DNA of 37,265 nt, taken from CAXOVX01 sp964213345 (GTDB taxonomy: Bacteria > Pseudomonadota > Alphaproteobacteria > Rickettsiales > Midichloriaceae). The translations under genes and the position numbers were made by a program. Of this stretch, positions 26,871-35,726 are shown piece by piece; positions within the stretch are counted from its first letter, which is position 1, and every line of letters starts with the position of its first letter. Location: assembly GCA_964213345.1 (NCBI GenBank), contig CAXOVX010000008.1, positions 1 to 37,265 of the forward strand. Reading direction: 5' to 3'. Under the pieces are notes generated by a model. The model was given only the letters and a program-made list of their open reading frames with translations. It searched no databases and was not told where the DNA came from.

Positions 26871-27848
26871 TCAATATGCACAACGTTTTAAATAAAAACG
26901 AATAGCATGCATAAGTGCTGAAAACTTATTCTTTGCTATGCTAAAGAGGCGTGAATATATAGTATCTTTAGAAAAGACCCACTCAAAAGGCGCCCTCCAT
27001 ATAGAATCCGAAGGGTCGAACCCACCATTTTTACCCTTCCTATCAGTCTTCTTAATTCCTCCAAGATGCCCTCTTTTAGCTATGGCTATAGTTTTGGCAG
27101 GAGACGTGCAATACCCATTATCTGCGTATATAGAGCGCCTAGACGGGCACACATGTTTAAATCCCTGGGCATCTGTTAACGTTTGCTGGTGTAATCGTCG
27201 CCTTATCTACACTCACATGTTTTTTATAACCATACAAAAACTTAGTACCACCTTTACAGCCGATCTTAGCTTGTTTATCATGTGCCACTTTAGACAAAAC
27301 TTCATTATTCAGTTTTTTATATTTCTTCCGCCTTGCCTCATCTCTCTCTTCCCACAAACTTGCCTTCGATATTAGGTGCGATGCATCAACAAATGTAAAT
27401 ACCTCGCTTATATAATTGCGCCATAAGCTGATCTCTGAAAATACTAAATATCCTAGATAGCTTTGGTCCCTATCTTTTCCCTTAGCTTACTAAATACGCT
27501 ATAATCTGGAGTCGCATCCCTTAAATCAAACTCACAAAACCACTTTGCTGCGTTGCCATCACTCTATCTTTCAAGTTCTTATCGCTCAAATCTTCCATCA
27601 ATTGCAGAAGCACTTAAATAGCCTATGAACTCTGTAACCTTTGTAATTAGCTGGCAACTCAACTGCTGATAACTCACCACTAATTGCCGCAAAATTAAAT
27701 AATGCCTTGAAACTCCTCTATTGATTATCCCTAGATACCAACTCTTCCAAACTCACCATTATTATTTGACTTAATACCATTTGCCCACCATTTATCTTGC
27801 CTACTTTCATCGATAATACACTAACTTATCCCATCTCGCAACAGCCCC
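26871..27848 (-). pseudogene. IS5-family element with fragmented transposase
   Basis: Read on the minus strand in order: the end GGGGCTGTTGCGAGATG (27832-27848), then SLEELVSRDNQ and ALFNFAAISGELSAVELPAN. RLFKCFC, LMEDLSDKNLKD, IFSIFRDQL, VFTFVDASHLISKASLWEER, IGCKGGTKFLYGYKKHVSVD, YADNGYCTSPAKT and FEWVFSKDT follow. The FVDAS Asp and the following blocks are those of IS5-group DDE transposases. At least five frame changes occur. The far end near 26871 has no recognisable matching TIR. Confidence 0.75.
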
Positions 27849-27960
27849 TTTATAATATCACTAGTACCGTCACCGTTAATATCTCCCGCTCTACTTACGG
27901 GGAGCGCCCGCTCTAGTCACCAGCATTAGCTCCTTGGATTTTTTAAAGCCTTGAGTACTA
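27849..27960 (-). pseudogene. FG-GAP/VCBS-type surface protein shard
   Basis: On the minus strand AGDINGDGTSDIIKG is readable (about 27845-27890) and is a classic FG-GAP calcium-binding repeat motif. It is preceded in another frame by TSTQGFKKSKELMLVT. The shard is trapped between the IS5 end and an IS982 fragment. Confidence 0.5.
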
Positions 27961-27964
27961 GTAA

Positions 27965-28290
27965 CCCCGTTGTTTGGGGATACAGGATACATAAAAAAGG
28001 AGCTCTTTGAAGAATTATACAGTGGAGGACTTAAATTAGTTACGGGAATAAAAAAGGGCATGAAAGATGTGCTAATACCTTTATTTGAAAAAAATTTTAC
28101 TTCGAAAGCACTCAATCGCAGAAACCGTTTTTGCAGTACTCAAGGGCAGACTCGAGCTTGAAACATATGACACTCCGTTTGGAATGCTCTACATTATTCT
28201 GTCTTCTCTTTTTGCATACCTCAAATCTTCCAAACCTTCTATCTCTTTTCCTGTTCTAATCCATAGTTGAGGTTTGCAAGTTTACGGACA
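27965..28290 (+). pseudogene. IS982 transposase fragment
   Basis: The + strand encodes FGDTGYIKKELFEEL and LVTGIKKGMKD, then after a shift near 28090 ILLRKHSIAETVFAVLKG and RLELE. It matches the C-terminal third of the IS982 copy-2 transposase. The N-terminal two thirds and both TIRs are missing. Confidence 0.75.
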
Positions 28291-28417
28291 TCTACGCTTA
28301 TCACCATAAGTTATCCCTTGTTATTTTTTTAAAATTGAGTGCCACATCACGCACATCGCAATCGCCGGTGGTATATTGCACATATAAGTATGTCAACAAA
28401 TTTACAATAGTAATTCT

Positions 28418-28480
28418 ACATGACCGGACCTGAATTCTGCAGCACAACAACGTTAGCATTAAAAAATGGGACTTATTGCC
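28418..28480 (+). mobile_element. MITE remnant (copy D)
   Basis: CATGACCGGACCTGAATTCT, then ACAACGTTAGCATTAAAAAA and TGGGACTTATTGCC match the right part of the MITE family in degenerate form. It ends about 10 bp from the ispH stop codon. Confidence 0.55.
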
Positions 28481-28490
28481 CCTATGCAGC

Positions 28491-29399
28491 TTAAAACTGA
28501 ATATTCTCTTCCACAATTGCGAGAGTTTCTACAGCATCTACTTGTGCATGTTGTTTGAGGAATCTTATAACTTTACTAACCAGTATTTCTGGCGCAGATG
28601 CTCCAGCGGTAATGCCAACTTTATCCGCATATTGTAGCCAAGACAAATCTATTTGGGTTTCATCATCAATAAGATACGCCATCACCCCTCTTGTTTTTGC
28701 AATTTCTACCAATCTATTTGAGTTAGAGCTATTTTCAGCCCCTATTACTAGCACTAAGTCAACGACACCAGATAGAAACTTTACAGCTCTTTGTCTATTT
28801 TGAGTAGCATAGCAAATATTATTTAGTTCAGGTCCTTCTAGATTCTTAAACTTTTTTCGCAACTCTTCAATAATATTTTTTGTATCATCTATATTAAGGG
28901 TAGTTTGTGTGATATATGCGATTTCATCATCCGGGTTTAATGGTAATGTGGTGATATCTTCAATTTTTTGTACAAGATAGGCTTGGTTTCGCATTCTACC
29001 ACGCGTACCCTCTACTTCAGCATGGCCAGCATGGCCTATTAATATTATTTTTTTACCACAATTTTCATAATGCTGAGTTTGGGTATGAATTTTTTTTACA
29101 AGAGGGCAAGTAGCATCTATAACGCGTAAGCCTGATTTTTTAGCTTCATTTTCTATTTTTTCTGATACACCATGAGCGGAAAATACTACAACAGCACTGG
29201 GTAGACTAGGTATCTGTGATAGGTCATCTACAAATATTGCTCCCTTTTCCCTCAATGCATTTACCACATATTGATTGTGCACAATTTCATGCCTGACATA
29301 AACTGGCTTCCCATGCTTCAGTATGGTCTGTTCTACGATTTCTATTGCCCTTTTTACCCCAGCACAAAATCCTCTAGGCTCTGCTAATACAATTTTCAT
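28491..29399 (-). CDS. ispH: 4-hydroxy-3-methylbut-2-enyl diphosphate reductase (IspH)
   Basis: The enzyme makes IPP and DMAPP in the last step of the non-mevalonate isoprenoid pathway, with a [4Fe-4S] cluster. The three cluster cysteines are in RGFCAGV (residue 12), DATCPLV and NICYATQNRQ. HGVSE, GHAGHAEVEGTRGR, TQTTLN and ENSSNSNRL also match. I start at ATG 29397-29399, giving MKIVLAEPRGFCAG. The frame is open to 29465, but the extra 22 hydrophobic residues are not family-like. The 302-residue length is normal. It is divergent from a small secreted protein. Confidence 0.96.
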   Translation of the reverse strand: MKIVLAEPRGFCAGVKRAIEIVEQTILKHGKPVYVRHEIVHNQYVVNALREKGAIFVDDLSQIPSLPSAVVVFSAHGVSEKIENEAKKSGLRVIDATCPLVKKIHTQTQHYENCGKKIILIGHAGHAEVEGTRGRMRNQAYLVQKIEDITTLPLNPDDEIAYITQTTLNIDDTKNIIEELRKKFKNLEGPELNNICYATQNRQRAVKFLSGVVDLVLVIGAENSSNSNRLVEIAKTRGVMAYLIDDETQIDLSWLQYADKVGITAGASAPEILVSKVIRFLKQHAQVDAVETLAIVEENIQF

Positions 29400-29505
29400 T
29401 TTTGTTTTTTGTATTCCAAAAACATATAGGTAAACACATAAAATATGGTGTAGAATGTACAGCAATAGGAATTGTGTTGTCCAACTTTGTAAGTAGGTGT
29501 AAGTT

Positions 29506-30009
29506 ATGCAAAATACGTTTAGGAAGAATGGGTTGTGTCGGTTTTCTTTGACTAACGATCTTGGTATGTTGCTTTTTGTACTATTAGTATTATTGCTATC
29601 CTATGCTGCTCCGTTACATGCTATACCGGCACCGTTGTCAGAGCGAGAGTTATTTGCACAAAGCGATCTTGTAGCTGATTTGAAAGTGATAGGTGTTGTT
29701 AGAATAGAAGATTGTACTACAGTATTCAAAGAAGATGTACCGGCATATCAGGCTTGGGCACAGGTATTAGTAGCTCAAAAAGGAGATATAAAACCAGACA
29801 ACACTATAATTATTTGCTGGCAGGACATTCCGCATAAAGCAGTGGGGCCGTGGAAAGTGGAGGTATTACCCGGAGAAGTGGCACTGATGCATTTAAAGTG
29901 GAACAATGCAAAAAGATGCTATACAGCAACACATTGGAATGCAAAGATAACAAAAACAAATTCATCGGTAGCATTGCCAAAAAACATTGGAGATGTGCAC
30001 TTTAAATGA
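29506..30009 (+). CDS. Hypothetical secreted protein
   Basis: The 167-residue protein has an N-terminal hydrophobic core (MLLFVLLVLLLSYAA) and a plausible signal-peptidase site after APLHA. The mature part (about 125 residues) has two cysteines (DCTTVF and IICWQD) that could pair, and is rich in beta-type sequence. No family was recognised. A periplasmic or exported role is the most that can be inferred. It stands alone: divergent from ispH, with a MITE starting 37 bp after its stop. Confidence 0.7.
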   Translation: MQNTFRKNGLCRFSLTNDLGMLLFVLLVLLLSYAAPLHAIPAPLSERELFAQSDLVADLKVIGVVRIEDCTTVFKEDVPAYQAWAQVLVAQKGDIKPDNTIIICWQDIPHKAVGPWKVEVLPGEVALMHLKWNNAKRCYTATHWNAKITKTNSSVALPKNIGDVHFK

Positions 30010-30045
30010 TGTTTTGAATGATGGCTTATACAAAGGCAACAAAAA

Positions 30046-30169
30046 ATACCAGCCCATTTTTAAATGAGTACTGAGAGTGCAGTGGCGAGGGGGAGGGGTA
30101 TGGTCCGTACTGACTAAGCCCGAATCCTGCAGCATCAATATAGAGACGTTTTGAAAGGGGAATTGGTGT
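30046..30169 (+). mobile_element. MITE copy E (ATACCAA family)
   Basis: The 124-bp unit runs from ATACCAGCCCATTTTTAAATG to GGGGAATTGGTGT, with the inner block CTGACTAAGCCCGAATCCTG. The termini are diverged (GGTGT for GGTAT). It lies between the secreted-protein gene and rnd. Confidence 0.7.
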
Positions 30170-30258
30170 AACGCTGAGTGAGTACAGGGCAATCAACCTA
30201 AAGAAGATGTGTTTATGACTCATAGGAAATTGTAAACGAATTGCCAAATAATCTACTT

Positions 30259-31467
30259 ATGTTTATCAATACTAACGAACAGCTTATAAAGCACTGTGCG
30301 TTGGCTGCGTGCTGCCAATATATAGCAATAGACACGGAATTTATTTGTAGTAATAGGTACTATTATCCGGTGCTTGCTTTAATACAGGTAGCATACGGTG
30401 GTGATGTTATTTTGATAGATACGCTGTCTAATGTTAACTTTACACCACTAGCGGAATTATTAACAAACCAAAATGTTACCAAGATCATTCACTCTTCAAG
30501 GCAAGATATGGAGGCGATATACCACAAACTGGGAGTACTGCTTAGTCCCATCTTTGATACGCAGCTTGCAGCTTTATTTTTAGGTTTTAACGAGGCACCA
30601 AGTTACGAGCTAATAGCCAGGCTCTACCTAGATGTAAAAATATCAAAAGATATTCAATTTTCTAATTGGCTGGTGCGTCCTTTAACTAAACGCCAATTGG
30701 ACTACGCAGTATCAGATGTAGTACATCTACTGCCGATCTTCAGAAAAATGCGCTCAGAGTTGCAAGAGTGTAACAAACTTGCATTTTTGACGGAGGAATG
30801 CGCCAATATATCAAAAAACGCTAAATTTTATCCTACCCCAGCTTATTTGCTTGCGACTGTAGCCAATCTGGAAAGAGCAGATCATGTATATTTGGTAGCA
30901 TGTTTAAAAATATTAGAATGGAGGGAAAAACTAGCGTGCAAATTGAACATCCCAAGAAATGCATTATTAGACGGTAAATTAATTCCTATAGTGGTCAATG
31001 AATTTTTAAAATTAACTTCACAATTCAGCGATAACGCAAAAACAGAGTTATCAGTGCAAGATTGCAGAAAACTAGTCTTGCACAATGGCCTTATTAAATA
31101 TCTTAGCAAAATAAGAAAAGATATTTTTTCTAAATTAATTGCATTTTTGCTAAAAATTCCAACGCCAAGACATCATGAAATATGCCAGATAGAGCATATA
31201 ATAACGGCATTCCAGCAGAAGCGTAGATTAGTACATGTACCAGAATATAGTTCACTTAAAACATTATTACTTGTTGTAAGTGCAAAATATAGAATATCGA
31301 CAACTATAATCGCAAATAAAAGTGATATATTATTGTTAGCTAATAATATGCATGTATCAAAAATCATGACCGGATGGAGGTATGATGTTTTTGGGAGATA
31401 TGCTAAAGAGCTTCTTGCAGGAGAAATTTTAGACAAAAAAACACCAATCCCTGAGCATATCTTTTAG
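30259..31467 (+). CDS. rnd: Ribonuclease D
   Basis: This 3'-5' exoribonuclease trims stable RNA, including tRNA 3' ends. DEDDy catalytic residues are visible: Asp and Glu in IAIDTEFI, Asp in HSSRQDMEAIYH, and Tyr and Asp in YAVSDVVHLLP. HRDC-type helical domains follow (WREKLACKLNIPRNAL region). ATG 30259 gives MFINTNEQLI, matching the family start. A TTG at 30241 would add six residues. At about 402 residues the length fits. The rear third is more divergent than usual but in frame throughout. Confidence 0.92.
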   Translation: MFINTNEQLIKHCALAACCQYIAIDTEFICSNRYYYPVLALIQVAYGGDVILIDTLSNVNFTPLAELLTNQNVTKIIHSSRQDMEAIYHKLGVLLSPIFDTQLAALFLGFNEAPSYELIARLYLDVKISKDIQFSNWLVRPLTKRQLDYAVSDVVHLLPIFRKMRSELQECNKLAFLTEECANISKNAKFYPTPAYLLATVANLERADHVYLVACLKILEWREKLACKLNIPRNALLDGKLIPIVVNEFLKLTSQFSDNAKTELSVQDCRKLVLHNGLIKYLSKIRKDIFSKLIAFLLKIPTPRHHEICQIEHIITAFQQKRRLVHVPEYSSLKTLLLVVSAKYRISTTIIANKSDILLLANNMHVSKIMTGWRYDVFGRYAKELLAGEILDKKTPIPEHIF

Positions 31468-31509
31468 AATTTATTTCTACTCATAATGGCTTCTGATACA
31501 TTCCAAAAT

Positions 31510-31534
31510 CCTAAATATTTTATCTTGCAACAGT
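31510..31534. repeat. Solo IS-end remnant
   Basis: ATTTTATCTTGCAACAGTCT matches the remnant at 3231-3258 upstream of the 16S gene. No attached transposase is present. Confidence 0.5.
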
Positions 31535-31564
31535 CTCATAAGTGAGTTTCGAAGAGGTCTAATT

Positions 31565-31673
31565 ATACCAAATTTCATTTATAAATGGACACTAGAATCA
31601 TGAGGGTGAGGGTGAAACCTACATGACTGAGCTCAAATCCTGCAGTGCTCGTGTACGAAAGGTAATTTGGTAT
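31565..31673 (+). mobile_element. MITE copy F (ATACCAA family)
   Basis: The unit runs from ATACCAAATTTCATTTATAA to GGTAATTTGGTAT, with inner ACATGACTGAGCTCAAATCC. A flanking TA is present on the left side, as expected for IS630/Tc1-type insertion. It lies in the rnd-recJ gap. Confidence 0.75.
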
Positions 31674-31766
31674 TGCATCCTGTCAATCTCTTTTGTGGGT
31701 ATTTTAACCAACGATGTTGACATTTGCCAAACATAGGTTATTGAATTTAAGAAAAAAATTGAGAAG

Positions 31767-33605
31767 ATGATGAGTGTATTACAAGGAGCTGCCAGTGATC
31801 ATACTGATTTTGGGCGATCAGTGAGGAATTATAATTGGGTACTACTAACTCCAGAGGAAAGAATCGTACTTTCTTTGTCTCAGAAATTATCTGTACATAG
31901 AATAGTAGCTACTATATTGGCAAACAGGGACATCACTTGTCCTGAATATGCGAAGAGTTTTCTTTTTCCGAAACTTAGAGAGTTGCTGCCGGATCCATTT
32001 CAGCTTCAAGATATGGATAAAGCTGTGGATAGGCTCTTTAGAGCTATAGAAAAAAAAGAAAAAATAACCGTTTTTGCCGATTATGACGTTGATGGAGCAA
32101 CTGCTGCAGCTTTGTTGCATCACTTTTTTCAGGCACTAAATGTGCAAGTTGAGATATATATACCACACAGGGTCAATGAGGGATATGGCCCTAATGTAGA
32201 GGCTATGAAAAAAATAAAAAAAAGTGGTAATAAAGTTGTTATAACAGTTGATTGTGGCACTACTGCTTTAGAGCCACTCAAGATTGCTCGAGAAATAGGC
32301 CTAGATGTGGTAGTGCTTGATCATCATGTGGTAGGAGAGGTGCTGCCCGAAGCAGTCGCTGTGGTAAATCCCAACAGAATAGATGATACGTTTCCCGAGA
32401 AAGCGCTAGCTGCGGTGGGAGTAGTATTTTTCTTCGTTGTAGCATTTAGAAAAACTTTGCGTAAAAATGGTTGGTTTATAAAAAATCATATCACTGAACC
32501 TAACCTCATTAATTTCTTGGATCTAGTTGCTCTTGGAACAGTGTGTGATGTTATACCATTGACACCACTAAACAGGATTTTTGTAATGCATGGACTCAAG
32601 TTAATATCGCAACGTCAAAATATGGGATTAGCAGCTTTAATAGAAATATTAAAAATAGATGTTCCTATAAGTGTATATCACCTTGGTTATGTAATAGGTC
32701 CAAGAATTAATGCAAGTGGTAGAATAGCTGAGAGCAATTTGGGCGTTAAATTGTTAACAACAAATGATTATGTAGAAGCTAAATCAATCGCATTGAAGTT
32801 AGATAGATTAAATGAAGAACGCAAAGTTATAGAGATGCTGGCGGTAGAAGAAGCAATGACTCAGATTGAGAAGACAAGAAAGCATTTATTGCCGGTTATT
32901 ATAGCTATTGGAGAAGATTGGCATACAGGCATACTTGGAATTTTGGCTAGTAGGGTCAAGGAGAGATACGGTAAGCCCAGCATTGCAATATCTATCGGAA
33001 AGGATGATGTATGTAAAGGTTCTGGGCGCTCAATTGCAGGAGTAGACCTGGGAAAAGCTATTGCAGGTGCAAAACAACTGAACTTGTTATCTGCAGGTGG
33101 TGGACATGCTGTAGCGTGTGGGTTTACTTTGTATAAAAACAATATAGATGCATTTTGTAAATATATCGTAAATGAACCGAGTATCATGCATAATTCCATT
33201 GAAGCATTAAGTAAAGCCAGAGAATTGGCTATAGATGTAGTGTTAAAAGCTTGTGCCATAAATTATGAGTTATTTAAAAACATTAATTACGCCTCTCCTT
33301 TTGGATATGGGAACTCCTCTCCCCGGTTTGCCCTATTAAATGTTAAGATAATACGTGCGACAATTGTGAGAAATATGCATATTAGCGCAATTGTCACTGA
33401 TGTAGGAAGTAATATGCACAATACTGCTTATCAAAACAAATTCCTAAAATGCGTTTTATTTAGAGGGTGTGAAAATGAATTAGGTAGGTTTCTCCTAAAC
33501 AATGAGGGTAAAGTCGTTAATATAGCTGGAACGATGAGAAACAGTAACGTAAATGCTGAAAAAGTAGAATTAGCAATAGATGACATAGCAACTTATGAAA
33601 CATGA
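31767..33605 (+). CDS. recJ: Single-stranded-DNA exonuclease RecJ
   Basis: RecJ degrades single-stranded DNA 5'-3' in recombination and mismatch repair. The 612 residues carry the DHH-family motifs: ADYDVDGATAAALL (residues ~98-111), VDCGTTA, VVLDHHVVGE, GPRINASGRI and the DHHA1 motif SAGGGHAVACGF. A C-terminal OB-fold region follows. GAGAAG precedes ATG 31767 by about 5 bp. It overlaps gpsA by 11 bp, so the two are likely translationally coupled. It looks intact. Confidence 0.96.
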   Translation: MMSVLQGAASDHTDFGRSVRNYNWVLLTPEERIVLSLSQKLSVHRIVATILANRDITCPEYAKSFLFPKLRELLPDPFQLQDMDKAVDRLFRAIEKKEKITVFADYDVDGATAAALLHHFFQALNVQVEIYIPHRVNEGYGPNVEAMKKIKKSGNKVVITVDCGTTALEPLKIAREIGLDVVVLDHHVVGEVLPEAVAVVNPNRIDDTFPEKALAAVGVVFFFVVAFRKTLRKNGWFIKNHITEPNLINFLDLVALGTVCDVIPLTPLNRIFVMHGLKLISQRQNMGLAALIEILKIDVPISVYHLGYVIGPRINASGRIAESNLGVKLLTTNDYVEAKSIALKLDRLNEERKVIEMLAVEEAMTQIEKTRKHLLPVIIAIGEDWHTGILGILASRVKERYGKPSIAISIGKDDVCKGSGRSIAGVDLGKAIAGAKQLNLLSAGGGHAVACGFTLYKNNIDAFCKYIVNEPSIMHNSIEALSKARELAIDVVLKACAINYELFKNINYASPFGYGNSSPRFALLNVKIIRATIVRNMHISAIVTDVGSNMHNTAYQNKFLKCVLFRGCENELGRFLLNNEGKVVNIAGTMRNSNVNAEKVELAIDDIATYET

Positions 33606-34632
33606 TATAACGACTAAATCTTTCAAGTTAAGCACTTGTCATAGTCATGCAAGCGTAGTGGGAGCCGGTTCATGGGGGATAGCATTATCAACTATTATGT
33701 CTCAAAATGGACATAGCGTTAATGTTTATACAAGGAAAAAAGAGGCTATATCCGCTGCAAACTTACGCCATACACATCCGCAGTATAAAAATATTATATT
33801 ATCACCTCTTGTAAGTGTTACTAATGATTTCATGGATATTAGCGGAGAAAATGTAATTTTTCTCGCGGTTCCCTCGCAAGAGTTGCGTAATGCTTTAATT
33901 ACAGCAAAAAATTATATCAACCATAGCGCTATACTGGTTATTGGATGTAAAGGAATTGAAAACGATACACTACTTCTAATGAGTGATGTAATAGCGGAGG
34001 TATTAGCTCCTGGCGTTACGGTTGCTGTGTTATCTGGTCCTAATTTTGCAGTGGACATAATGAAAGGACTGCCGTCAATCACTACCGTAGCTTCGGATAA
34101 CATTGCTACTTTTGGATTAATACAAAACCTCTTGAATAGTGAAATATTCAGGGTTGGGTACTCGTCGGATGTCAAAGGGGTGCAATTATGTGGTGCTATA
34201 AAAAATGTTATGGCTATAGCAGCTGGCATTATAAAGGGGTATAACATGGGAGATAATATGCATGCAGCATTTATGACTTGTGCTGCTACAGAAATGATGC
34301 GAACAGTAGTTCAGTTAGGTGGCAACGAAAAAACAGTGATGTCTGCAGCAGGAATAGGCGACTTAATACTAACGTGTTCTACTACCACATCACGTAACAT
34401 GAGCTTTGGATACAAATTAGCTGTGAATCAAAATTTAGCAAAAAAAGAATTGTTAGCGAGTACTGTGGAAGGATATGCAACTACACTAGCGTTAAGGAAT
34501 ATTTCCATTAGGCAAAACATAACAATGCCCATATGTGAAGCTGTATACAAGATACTATACCACTATCAAGATCCAAAAAATTTGATGGTAAATGCCATCC
34601 TATCATTTCCTGATACCAAGTTCCATTTTTAA
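33595..34632 (+). CDS. gpsA: Glycerol-3-phosphate dehydrogenase [NAD(P)+]; C-terminus supplied by a MITE
   Basis: The enzyme reduces dihydroxyacetone phosphate to sn-glycerol 3-phosphate for phospholipid synthesis. The 345 residues show the Rossmann motif VVGAGSWGIALS, FLAVPSQELR, CKGIE, LSGPNFAVDIMKG, the catalytic region CGAIKNVMAIAAG with its Lys, and AGIGDLILTCSTTTSRN. ATG 33595 overlaps the recJ stop. The last seven residues (PDTKFHF or so) and the TAA at 34630-34632 are encoded inside MITE copy G, which starts at 34613. The catalytic core ends well before this, so the altered tail should be tolerated. Confidence 0.95.
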   Translation: MKHDITTKSFKLSTCHSHASVVGAGSWGIALSTIMSQNGHSVNVYTRKKEAISAANLRHTHPQYKNIILSPLVSVTNDFMDISGENVIFLAVPSQELRNALITAKNYINHSAILVIGCKGIENDTLLLMSDVIAEVLAPGVTVAVLSGPNFAVDIMKGLPSITTVASDNIATFGLIQNLLNSEIFRVGYSSDVKGVQLCGAIKNVMAIAAGIIKGYNMGDNMHAAFMTCAATEMMRTVVQLGGNEKTVMSAAGIGDLILTCSTTTSRNMSFGYKLAVNQNLAKKELLASTVEGYATTLALRNISIRQNITMPICEAVYKILYHYQDPKNLMVNAILSFPDTKFHF

Positions 34633-34701
34633 ATGAGCACGCATGACCGAGTCTGAATCCCACAGTGCGACAACGTGGGCATTAAAAAGGGGGACTGGTA
34701 T
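34613..34701 (+). mobile_element. MITE copy G (ATACCAA family)
   Basis: The 89-bp unit runs from ATACCAAGTTCCATTTTTAA to GGGGGACTGGTAT, with inner CATGACCGAGTCTGAATCCC and ACAACGTGGGCATTAAAAAG. It is the shortest complete copy because the G-rich middle is missing. It contains the gpsA stop codon. Confidence 0.8.
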
Positions 34702-34755
34702 TTTTTAAACCTTCCTTTCAGTCAATGTTGCTTTGCATCATGTGCTATGCTCTTT

Positions 34756-35726
34756 AACCCGAAGTATGGATAAGATTACAAGATAATAGTGGTAGAGATA
34801 GTGGGTTTATAGAGAGATAATTGGTATGAAATCAAACAAGCCATAAGATTACAAGAAGCATTTTCCACAGATCTGAATCTATGGTGCCATAATCTCTGGA
34901 ATTGCTTGGGTTTGCCAAATATAGTTTCAACAATTGTACGTTTATAGAGCAAAAACTTATCTTGTAGGGATAATAATTTATTTTTCATGTTCTTCTTAAG
35001 CCTCGTAATAAGCAACGAATCTTGATCTAACAGCTGTGTTGCTAATTTCTTCTGAGACATATCCTTTATCGCCAAATAATTTCCCCCACAAACCCTTTAC
35101 CATGGTCAAGACAGGCTTTCTGTCGTCAACATTACCAGGTGTAATTCTGATGGAAACAAATTCGCTTTTATCACTGAAAATTGTGTGTAATTTCAGGCCA
35201 TAAAACCAACAGTGCTTGTTCTACTTTTTGCGGCAATTTTACGAAACCCTTATGTCTAGTGCCACGTGAGCCTTGCACATCTCAAGTGGCGTAGAGTCCA
35301 CAAATTGGATACCAGTAACTTCTCCAGTAATACATCGCAATAAGCAACATAATATAGGCAAAATACGCTTCAATACGGCTACAAACCTATCATACAACAA
35401 TAAATTTTTGAAATCTCTCCGGTGTTTTACATACACATAAAACAACTAAACTTACTCTCTTGGTAGCCTAATATTATAGTCACTACCTCACTAAGGATCA
35501 TATTGCACTTCCTACTCCTCTTGCCTTTCGTTGTCCTTGCCTTTTATAAATGTATTTCCAACCAAATTATAAATCCTTTGCAAAAATCATCAACATAACA
35601 ATATATTCCTGTAAAATCTATTTCCATATGATTCCTCTTTGTTACCCTTTATCAGCTTCTTTAAACAGATATCATATCTCCATCTTATCGCATCATATTA
35701 TTCATTCCTCAGCCTTAGTTCGGGTT
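34756..35726 (-). mobile_element. IS982-family insertion sequence, copy 3
   Basis: The 971-bp element has TIRs AACCCGAAGTATGG and CCTTAGTTCGGGTT (inverse). It is closely similar to copy 1 throughout, differing by scattered substitutions and small indels. No target duplication is obvious. Confidence 0.85.
34776..35640 (-). pseudogene. IS982 transposase, broken (copy 3)
   Basis: Segments in order on the minus strand: CYVDDFCKGF and LSEVVTIILGYQESKF (35460-35640), then LFYVYVKHRRDFKNLLLYDR and IQFVDSTPLEMCK (35239-35445). The central region with TPGNVDDRKPV, KLFGDKGYV-like and YKRTIVETIFGKPKQ follows (34776-35230). Frameshifts near 35250-35275, 35070 and 35450, and a stop after the N-terminal part, inactivate it. 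The break at SKFSCFMCM is shared with copy 1. Confidence 0.75.
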
